Source of the DNA: an uncultured Lachnospiraceae bacterium
Lineage (GTDB): Bacteria > Bacillota > Clostridia > Lachnospirales > Lachnospiraceae
Direction: 5' to 3'
NCBI GenBank assembly: GCA_910578475.1
Contig: CAJTRK010000026.1
Location: 1-46,637 of the forward strand
Length of the DNA: 46,637 nt
The translations under genes and the position numbers were made by a program. The notes beneath the pieces were generated by a model that made no database searches, was not told the origin of the DNA, and saw nothing but the letters and a program-made list of their open reading frames with translations. Shown piece after piece: positions 1 through 6,317 of the stretch (positions within the stretch are counted from its first letter, which is position 1; every line of letters starts with the position of its first letter).

Positions 1-57
1 TAATAAAATCTGGTGGTTTTTATAGTGGAGAAATGATATAATATGGAGGACATAAGT

Positions 58-264
58 ATGAGTGATGATTTTAAAGTGATTTCTGAATTTTGTTGTCACG
101 GGAAACAGATGGTGGCTGTCAGAATTGGAAATGCTGCACATGTGATGAGTTTAGAGGAATGGCATAAGGTTTATGGTAGGAACCATCAGGAGAAATGGAA
201 AACTAAGGTTGATTGGAATAGATTTATGCCACGAATTGAATATAATAAGAAAGATGTATCTTAA
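58..264 (+). CDS. Small unknown protein upstream of fic-like gene
   Basis: I do not recognise this 68-residue protein. An ATG at 43 is in frame, but the GGAGG at 45-49 lies inside its first codons and sits 8 bases before the ATG at 58, so 58 is the likely start. The protein is charged and soluble, with no signal peptide or membrane segment, and carries a Trp-rich middle (EEWHKVYGR, then EKWKTKVDW). It ends 15 bases before the Fic-family gene and is AT-rich like it, so the two are probably co-transcribed. By position it could be a partner or antitoxin of the Fic protein, but that is inference. The Fic protein carries its own inhibitory motif, which argues against a strict need for one. Confidence 0.6.
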   Translation: MSDDFKVISEFCCHGKQMVAVRIGNAAHVMSLEEWHKVYGRNHQEKWKTKVDWNRFMPRIEYNKKDVS

Positions 265-279
265 AATGGGAGGGATTTT

Positions 280-894
280 ATGCTTACAAGGCAGCAAAAT
301 ATTTTTTTGGCGAAAAAAACATTTACAGAACTTGTATTTAATACCGCATATATAGAAGGCTGCAATGTAACTTTTCCACAAACACAGACTATTATTGATG
401 GAGCTGTTGTAAGTGGTATATCTGTGGATGATATACAAACAGTTTTAAACTTGCGTGATGGATGGAAATTTGTCATAAATTCAGTGGATGCGACTTTAAC
501 ATTAGAATATATTTGTAAGATAAACGAGTATGTGTCAAGAAATGAAAGCCTTGAATGGGGAGTGTTAAGAAAAGGAACTATAGGAGTTGGTGATTTTATG
601 CCGAGTATTCCAATTAAAGAAAATGTTCTAAAGGAAATTGAATGGATAAAGGGGATAAATAATCCTATTGATAAAGCGTTAGAATATTTTGCATATGCTT
701 GTAAGCAACAGTTATTTTGGGATGGAAACAAGAGAACTTCTACAATGGTAGCCAGTAAAATATTAATAGAAAATGGCGGGGGCATCTTGACAATTGGAAA
801 AGATAATGCAGAAGAATTTAATGTAACCCTAAATAATTGGTATTTAAAAAATGAATTGCAACCATTAAAGGACTGTTTAAGAAAATTGTATTAG
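280..894 (+). CDS. Fic-family protein with Gln in place of catalytic His
   Basis: This 204-residue protein has the Fic fold signature near its C-terminus. Residues 144-152 read QLFWDGNKR, against the family consensus HxFxDGN(G/K)R. The anion-binding D/G/N/K/R positions are intact but the catalytic His is Gln144. Near the N-terminus, residues 22-27 (TAYIEG) match the (S/T)xxxE(G/N) inhibitory motif of class II Fic proteins, in which the Glu points into the nucleotide pocket. Fic enzymes usually move AMP or another phosphate-containing group onto a target hydroxyl, with the His as base; with Gln there, normal catalysis is doubtful. The start follows GGGAGGG at 268-274. The gene is AT-rich and sits in an accessory block. 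It may be a non-canonical toxin, a regulator or a decayed enzyme. Confidence 0.82.
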   Translation: MLTRQQNIFLAKKTFTELVFNTAYIEGCNVTFPQTQTIIDGAVVSGISVDDIQTVLNLRDGWKFVINSVDATLTLEYICKINEYVSRNESLEWGVLRKGTIGVGDFMPSIPIKENVLKEIEWIKGINNPIDKALEYFAYACKQQLFWDGNKRTSTMVASKILIENGGGILTIGKDNAEEFNVTLNNWYLKNELQPLKDCLRKLY

Positions 895-940
895 AACGCT
901 GGAGATATAGTTAAAAGGATTATTTCAATGGAGGATAAAA

Positions 941-1663
941 ATGGAATGGATATTTGACGGTATTGGAACTGAAATAGTGTCATTTATACTTGGTTTAATG
1001 TCTGGGGCAATTGGATATAGATTTTACATAAATAGGCGAATTCAAAGGGCGGGAAAAAAGTCAGTTCAAATACAACTCAATGGAAGTAATGAAAATAATA
1101 TTTCTGCTGACAAAATCTCTGGGGACAAAAATTCTCCAAGTGGTGATTATGTTGGTAGAGATAAAATTATATATAATAATCCAGATGAGTTTGATATACG
1201 AAATTTTTCGCAGTACAATACTTCACAAATTGAAAATGTAATTGCGAAAGGAAATGATGCAACTCTTAGAAAATGGTGCTTAGAACTTATAATAAACCAA
1301 AAACCAAAATACCTTATTCTACAATGCATAGAAAAGATGGAAAATAACAAAGAGAAATATAAATTATTAGTGGATTTGTCGAAACGTAATTATAATGATT
1401 GTGAGTATTTTGCAATTATTGGTAACTCTTTGTCTAATGGTGTATACTTAACAAAGGCAATTGAATTATATATATCAATTGGTAAAACGGAATATATTGA
1501 AACGGCCTTTGCTTTGATAGAGAACAATAAATATATCTATAAAAGCTTAATTGCAGTTTACGGATATGATAGGGAAATTTTCAAAAAAATATATGATAAT
1601 GGAAAATGTTTTAATAATAAACAATACAAAAGGAAAATGAAAGTATTTTTAAAAGATAAATAA
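941..1663 (+). CDS. Membrane-anchored unknown protein with G-D-K-I repeats
   Basis: I cannot assign this 240-residue protein. One hydrophobic segment (about residues 7-27) is followed by a basic stretch, so the bulk is probably cytoplasmic. Residues of about 45-75 hold a short low-complexity repeat (SADKISGDKN, then GDYVGRDKII). Similar G/D/K/I-rich linkers occur in some predicted bacterial signalling or conflict proteins, but that is a loose resemblance. The rest looks all-helical. The start has a good GGAGG at 930-934. The gene is very AT-rich (17 G/C in bases 1501-1560) compared with the polA region (35 in 3241-3300). It lies 46 bases after the Fic-like gene and may belong to the same acquired module. 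Confidence 0.6.
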   Translation: MEWIFDGIGTEIVSFILGLMSGAIGYRFYINRRIQRAGKKSVQIQLNGSNENNISADKISGDKNSPSGDYVGRDKIIYNNPDEFDIRNFSQYNTSQIENVIAKGNDATLRKWCLELIINQKPKYLILQCIEKMENNKEKYKLLVDLSKRNYNDCEYFAIIGNSLSNGVYLTKAIELYISIGKTEYIETAFALIENNKYIYKSLIAVYGYDREIFKKIYDNGKCFNNKQYKRKMKVFLKDK

Positions 1664-1710
1664 ACTCTTTCCGCCTTGCTTTATATATAACAGTGAAAAG
1701 ATTGTATGTC

Positions 1711-1736
1711 AAGAGCGCAGACTCTTTATTTTTGGA
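1711..1736. terminator. Weak possible terminator
   Basis: A short stem AAGAG/CTCTT (1711-1715 with 1722-1726) with a six-base loop is followed by a T-rich stretch. It lies between the end of the AT-rich module and the 3' end of the minus-strand SHOCT gene, where a terminator is expected. The stem is short, so the call is weak. Confidence 0.3.
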
Positions 1737-1748
1737 TGGTAACTCGCA

Positions 1749-2432
1749 TCAAATTCCCAGAAGCTGTTTTTTCTTGGCATCAAATTCTTCTTGTGTTAAT
1801 ATTCCCATATCAACCAGCTGTTTCAATTTCAGAATTTCATCAGCAACAGAGAAGTTGTCTGATTTTTGAAGGGTGGATGGATTACGGTCTCTTGATAAAA
1901 TGAGATTTTCAATATATTCTTTGATTTCTTCTGCCTGTTGATTGCATTCCTCTAAAAATATAATTGAATTTTCATCGCTTATAGCGCCGGTAATACCGCT
2001 CTGTTTTTCAATCCCGCCCAATACTCCGAACTGAATAAATCCGCTGAAGAAGGCGCTGGCTTTTTTGAACTGAATATTCTGAATACTGGACATGGGGATT
2101 GTTTTACTGCCCGCCAGTCCGTTCGTGACCATGCCGAACAATCCTTTTCGTTCAATAATTAATTTATCCGGATATACATATAACTGCCCATTATGTCCCT
2201 GGAATCGAAAGGCAGCGTCTTCATGCAGGTCTTTATTGGAATCATCCGGAATATACTCGGTATTTTTTAAATATTTTTTAGTATATTCTAATTTTTCTTC
2301 ATCGGAAATTTTATTCCAGAAAATACTGCTGAGACGTGCTTCTATCAATGGATTTCCACAAACAGGGCATTTTGTAACATCTTCACTTGTCCATTTTACG
2401 CATTGACTGCATAATTTCATTAAATTAGCCAC
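1749..2432 (-). CDS. Zinc-ribbon, PH-like and SHOCT domain protein
   Basis: This 227-residue cytoplasmic protein starts at a GTG supported by a GAGGAG about 8 bases upstream. Residues 8-25 hold a CxxC...CxxC pair (C8, C11, C22, C25), a zinc ribbon. The middle (about 70-175) resembles the PH-like DUF4429-type domain, with alternating strands and a Gly/Phe-rich stretch (FSGFIQFGVLGG). The last 30 residues (198-227) form a SHOCT motif with the typical (V)DMGILTQEEFDAKKKQLL pattern, common at the ends of oligomerising bacterial proteins of unknown role. It is transcribed alone from a promoter with a perfect TTGACA at 2499-2504. The function is not established. Confidence 0.8.
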   Translation of the reverse strand: MANLMKLCSQCVKWTSEDVTKCPVCGNPLIEARLSSIFWNKISDEEKLEYTKKYLKNTEYIPDDSNKDLHEDAAFRFQGHNGQLYVYPDKLIIERKGLFGMVTNGLAGSKTIPMSSIQNIQFKKASAFFSGFIQFGVLGGIEKQSGITGAISDENSIIFLEECNQQAEEIKEYIENLILSRDRNPSTLQKSDNFSVADEILKLKQLVDMGILTQEEFDAKKKQLLGI

Positions 2433-2475
2433 AATAAATTCTCCTCTGTATCAATTTAGACTGCTGAACACTTTT

Positions 2476-2504
2476 ATTGCATATTTTATAGAAATTCTTG
2501 TCAA
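2476..2504 (-). promoter_or_regulatory. Promoter of the SHOCT gene
   Basis: On the minus strand, TTGACA (2499-2504), a 17-base spacer and TGCAAT (2476-2481) form a sigma-A type promoter about 45 bases before the GTG start. The -35 is perfect and the -10 matches 4 of 6. Confidence 0.6.
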
Positions 2505-2550
2505 ACAGTAATTTAAATCATCTTTTCTTTCCATCTTTCTTCCGGAACCT

Positions 2551-2579
2551 TTGCAAAGCCTGCAGTTATGGTATATAAT
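2551..2579 (+). promoter_or_regulatory. Promoter of the polA unit
   Basis: TTGCAA (2551-2556), a 17-base spacer and a perfect TATAAT (2574-2579) form a sigma-A type promoter. It would fire about 45 bases upstream of the zf-HC2 gene at 2633 and so would drive that gene and polA behind it. It also overlaps the ATG at 2588, which supports the later start. Confidence 0.75.
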
Positions 2580-2632
2580 AAAAAAGTATGATTTTCACGA
2601 TATCGCAGACTGAGCAGGAACAAGGGGAAAAC

Positions 2633-2956
2633 ATGGATTGCAAAGACGAAGAGAAAATGATTCCGGTATTTTTGCAGGATGAATTGGATATAAAAGTGTT
2701 GAATCAATTCATAGAACATATCGATGGCTGCCCGGAATGTATGGAAGAACTTTCTATTCAGTTTTTGGTGGCGGAGGGTTTGGAACGTCTGGAAGCCGGA
2801 AATAATTTTAATCTGCAGAAAGCGCTGACAAACAGACTTTTGGATGCCAGACACCAGATAAAGGTGCGCCGGGTACTGCTTCATACATTGATTTGTCTGG
2901 AAGCGGCGGTAGCGGCGGAAATTTTGATTGCGCTGATTATAATATTTAAATTCTGA
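2633..2956 (+). CDS. zf-HC2-like membrane protein (anti-sigma-type)
   Basis: This 107-residue protein has an HxxxCxxC cluster (H29, C33, C36), the core of the zinc-binding anti-sigma (zf-HC2) domain, and a single C-terminal membrane helix (about 81-105) with a very short tail. Such proteins usually hold a sigma factor at the membrane, but no sigma gene is next to it, so that role is not shown. I chose the ATG at 2633 because AAGGGGAA (2622-2629) precedes it; an earlier ATG at 2588 lies too close to the promoter. The gene ends 16 bases before polA and shares its promoter. Confidence 0.7.
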   Translation: MDCKDEEKMIPVFLQDELDIKVLNQFIEHIDGCPECMEELSIQFLVAEGLERLEAGNNFNLQKALTNRLLDARHQIKVRRVLLHTLICLEAAVAAEILIALIIIFKF

Positions 2957-2972
2957 AAAAGGAAGGACAGAT

Positions 2973-5672
2973 ATGAGTCAGAAACTTGTTTTAATAGATG
3001 GACACAGCATCCTGAACAGAGCTTTTTACGGTGTGCCCGATTTGACCAACAGCCAGGGATTTCATACGAATGCGATTCATGGTTTTTTGAACATTATGTT
3101 CAAGATTCTGGAAGAGGAAAAACCGGATTATCTGACCGTGGCTTTTGATGTGCATGCGCCGACCTTTCGGCATGAAATATATCAGGAATATAAAGGAACA
3201 AGAAAACCGATGCCGGAGGAGCTGCGGGAGCAGGTTCCGGTCATGAAACAGATGCTTCAGGCGATGGGCATCCGTATTGTGGAGCAGGCCGGGCTGGAGG
3301 CCGACGATATCCTCGGAACGCTGGCGGCGCGGGCCGAAAGGGAAGGCATGGAAGTGGCTCTTGTTTCCGGGGACAGGGACCTTTTGCAGATTGCATCGGA
3401 GCATATTAAGATTCGGATTCCCAAGACCAAAAGCGGCAGGACAGAAGTGGAGAACTACTATGCCGGGGATGTGAAAGCGCGGTATCAGGTTACGCCGAAG
3501 CAGTTTATTGATTTGAAGGCTTTGATGGGAGATACGGCGGATAATATTCCGGGCGTGCCAAAGGTCGGGGAAAAGACGGCCACGGAGCTGATGCTGCAAT
3601 TCGGTTCATTGGAAAATATTTACGATAATCTTGAAAATGTTTCGAAGAAATCTGTCAGAGAGTCTCTTGCGGCTCATAAGGAACTTGCCGATTTAAGTAA
3701 AGTGCTTGCGACGATTAAGGTGGATTGCGAAATCGATTTTTCTTTTGAAGCGGCCCGTCTCGGTAATTTCTATACGGAAGAAGCGTATGTATTATGTAAA
3801 CAACTTGAGTTTAAGAACCTGTTGTCCCGTTTTGAAAAAGACGCTGTTGTGACAAACAGTCAGACAGAATATTTTAAAACTTTGACAGATTTAACGGAGA
3901 TAGAATCGTTGTTCGGACTGGCGCAGAACCGGTGCGGTGAATTTGGCATTTCCGTTCTGCGGGATGGAAAAGGGGAGGAAGATTGTGCAGGCATCGCGAT
4001 TGCGCTCTCGGAAAAAGAGATTTATTTCATTCCCTGTCAGGGTTTTGTCACTCAGCAGTATCTTGCAGGGAAATTGAGCGGTCTGAATAAAAATAAGTTA
4101 TGTAAACTTGACGCCTGTCATATCAAACAGATTTACGATATGATTGAACAGGAGGAGCCGGAGGAGATTGTCGGGGCGGACGGTCTGGCAGCTTACCGGC
4201 AAAGAAAATATTTTGATATTCTTTTGGCGGCTTATCTGTTGAATCCGCTGAAAAACGATTATGATACGGATTCTATTGCCGGAGAATATCTGGGCCTGGT
4301 AATTCCGGACAGAAAACAGGTCTGCGGTAAAAATTCATATTGTCAGACGATGGAAGAAAAACCGGAGGAGTTTCAGGAGTTCGCCTGTTTCCAGGCCTAT
4401 GTCTGTCTGATGGCGGCAAAGGAACTCCGGAAGAAGCTGGAAGAGCAGGAAATGCTCGAATTATTGTATGAAATGGAGATGCCGCTGACCAAAGTCCTCT
4501 GTGAAATGGAACATGTTGGCATCATGGCGAAGCCGGACGAGCTGAAAGCATATGGAGAAGCATTGACAGGCCGGATTACGGAGCTGGAGAAGTCCGTCTG
4601 CGAACAGGCAGGCGTGCAGTTTAATATAAATTCACCGAAACAGCTCGGGGAAGTTCTTTTCGAAAAGATGGGCATTCCGGGCGGAAAAAAGACGAAGACA
4701 GGTTATTCAACTGCGGCGGATATTCTGGAAAAGCTGGCGCCGGACTATCCGATTATCGCAGACATTTTGGAATACAGAGGCCTTACGAAGCTGAAATCCA
4801 CCTATGCGGACGGGCTGGCGGTTTGTATTGATGAAGGCGGCCGGATTCATTCTACATTCAATCAGACGATTACGGCGACCGGAAGAATTAGTTCCACGGA
4901 ACCGAATTTACAGAATATACCTATTCGAATGGAACTGGGCAGAAGAATCCGGAAGGTATTTGTTCCGGCGGATGGCTGTTTGTTCATGGACGCGGATTAT
5001 TCCCAGATTGAACTCCGCGTGCTCGCCCATATGTCCGATGATAAGCAGTTGATAGAAGCTTATCAGATGGACCAGGACATTCACAGAATTACGGCTTCCA
5101 AAGTATTTCACACGCCTTTTGAGGAAGTGACTGATTTACAGAGAAGAAATGCCAAAGCGGTCAATTTCGGCATTGTATATGGCATCAGTTCTTTTGGACT
5201 GAGCCAGGATTTAAGCATTTCCAGAAAAGAAGCGGCAGAATATATAGAGCAGTATTTTGCAACCTATCCGGGCATCAAAGCTTTTCTGGATAAACTGGTG
5301 GAAAACGCGAAGACATATGGTTATGCCAAAACCATGTTCGGCAGAAGGAGACCGATTCCGGAACTGTCTTCCAGCAACTTTATGCAGCGTTCTTTCGGGG
5401 AGCGTGTGGCAATGAATTCTCCGATACAGGGAACCGCTGCGGATATCATAAAACTTGCCATGATTCATGTATGGGCACGGCTGCGCAGGGAGAAACTCCG
5501 TTCCCGCCTGATTTTACAGGTGCATGACGAACTTTTGATTGAAGTCTGTGCGCAGGAGGAAGAACAGGTCAGACGCATCCTTTCTGAAGAAATGCAGGCG
5601 GCGGCAAAATTGTCCGTTGCATTGGAAATTGATTTGCATACGGGAATGACATGGTATGATGCCAAACTGTAA
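2973..5672 (+). CDS. polA: DNA polymerase I
   Basis: This 899-residue protein fills and trims gaps during Okazaki fragment maturation and excision repair. The 5'-3' exonuclease domain (about 1-290) starts LIDGHSILNRAFYG and keeps the acidic motifs (GLEADDILG, SGDRDLLQ). The polymerase domain (about 520-899) has motif A (D673ADYSQIELR), motif B (RRNAKAVNFGIVYG) and motif C (V850HDE). The region between them has the layout of the 3'-5' proofreading domain, but the DxE metal ligands are gone (EFGISVLRD) and the late acidic site reads FACFQAYV. Proofreading is therefore probably lost, as in Bacillus-type Pol I. A GGAAGGA sits 5 bases before the ATG. It follows the zf-HC2 gene and is followed by coaE, a common clostridial order. 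Confidence 0.97.
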   Translation: MSQKLVLIDGHSILNRAFYGVPDLTNSQGFHTNAIHGFLNIMFKILEEEKPDYLTVAFDVHAPTFRHEIYQEYKGTRKPMPEELREQVPVMKQMLQAMGIRIVEQAGLEADDILGTLAARAEREGMEVALVSGDRDLLQIASEHIKIRIPKTKSGRTEVENYYAGDVKARYQVTPKQFIDLKALMGDTADNIPGVPKVGEKTATELMLQFGSLENIYDNLENVSKKSVRESLAAHKELADLSKVLATIKVDCEIDFSFEAARLGNFYTEEAYVLCKQLEFKNLLSRFEKDAVVTNSQTEYFKTLTDLTEIESLFGLAQNRCGEFGISVLRDGKGEEDCAGIAIALSEKEIYFIPCQGFVTQQYLAGKLSGLNKNKLCKLDACHIKQIYDMIEQEEPEEIVGADGLAAYRQRKYFDILLAAYLLNPLKNDYDTDSIAGEYLGLVIPDRKQVCGKNSYCQTMEEKPEEFQEFACFQAYVCLMAAKELRKKLEEQEMLELLYEMEMPLTKVLCEMEHVGIMAKPDELKAYGEALTGRITELEKSVCEQAGVQFNINSPKQLGEVLFEKMGIPGGKKTKTGYSTAADILEKLAPDYPIIADILEYRGLTKLKSTYADGLAVCIDEGGRIHSTFNQTITATGRISSTEPNLQNIPIRMELGRRIRKVFVPADGCLFMDADYSQIELRVLAHMSDDKQLIEAYQMDQDIHRITASKVFHTPFEEVTDLQRRNAKAVNFGIVYGISSFGLSQDLSISRKEAAEYIEQYFATYPGIKAFLDKLVENAKTYGYAKTMFGRRRPIPELSSSNFMQRSFGERVAMNSPIQGTAADIIKLAMIHVWARLRREKLRSRLILQVHDELLIEVCAQEEEQVRRILSEEMQAAAKLSVALEIDLHTGMTWYDAKL

Positions 5673-5711
5673 AAAATGCGGGACTGGACTGTCGGGGGAG
5701 CAGGAAACAAC

Positions 5712-6317
5712 ATGAGAGTGATAGGAATCACAGGAGGCGTGGGGGCCGGAAAGACGGCGCTTCTTGGCTATGTGAAAGAGCATTACAGATGCCGGGTGAT
5801 TTTGGCGGATGAAGTGGCGCATCTGGTGGAAAAACCGGGACAGAGATGTTATGATGAACTGGTAAAGCTGCTTGGAACCGAAATGCTGCATCCGGACGGT
5901 ACGATTGATAAAAGGCGGATGGCGGAAAAAATCTTTGCGGACAGCGTTGTGCTGAAACAGGTCAACGATATCGTGCATCCGGCGGTAAAAGAATATATCC
6001 TGCAGGAAATTGCGCGGGAAAGAAGAACGGAAGAAGTGGATTTTCTTTTTGTGGAGGCAGCGCTTTTAATCGAAGGCGGCTATGGAGACATTTTGGATGA
6101 ACTGTGGTATATTTATGCGCAGCCGGAATTAAGACGCAGGCGGTTGAAAGAGGGAAGAGCCTATTCCGATGAAAAGATAGACAGAATTTTGAAGGAACAG
6201 TTATCCGAGGAAGCATTCAGACAGCATTGCGGGGTCGTTATAGATAACAGTGGAAGCCTTGCGGGAGCCTGTCGGCAGATTGATGAGAAATTGGAGGAAT
6301 ATCTGTGGCAGAAATGA
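5712..6317 (+). CDS. coaE: Dephospho-CoA kinase
   Basis: This 201-residue enzyme makes the last step of coenzyme A synthesis, phosphorylating the ribose 3'-hydroxyl of dephospho-CoA with ATP. The Walker A loop is GGVGAGKT (residues 8-15), and ILADEVAHLVEKPG and IDKRRMAEKIFAD are typical family blocks. I start it at 5712, where MRVIGITGG is the family N-terminus and GGGGGAGCAGG precedes; a start at 5676 would add residues the family lacks. It lies 39 bases after polA, and its last 13 bases overlap the next gene, implying translational coupling. Confidence 0.95.
   Translation: MRVIGITGGVGAGKTALLGYVKEHYRCRVILADEVAHLVEKPGQRCYDELVKLLGTEMLHPDGTIDKRRMAEKIFADSVVLKQVNDIVHPAVKEYILQEIARERRTEEVDFLFVEAALLIEGGYGDILDELWYIYAQPELRRRRLKEGRAYSDEKIDRILKEQLSEEAFRQHCGVVIDNSGSLAGACRQIDEKLEEYLWQK

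Noticed and set aside
37..42. TATAAT as the promoter -10 of the first gene
   Set aside because: Transcription would start about 9 bases before the ATG, at or after the ribosome site, and no -35 fits; the real promoter is probably left of the window.
43..57. ATG at 43 as start of the first gene
   Set aside because: The GGAGG at 45-49 lies within its first codons and is properly spaced for the ATG at 58.
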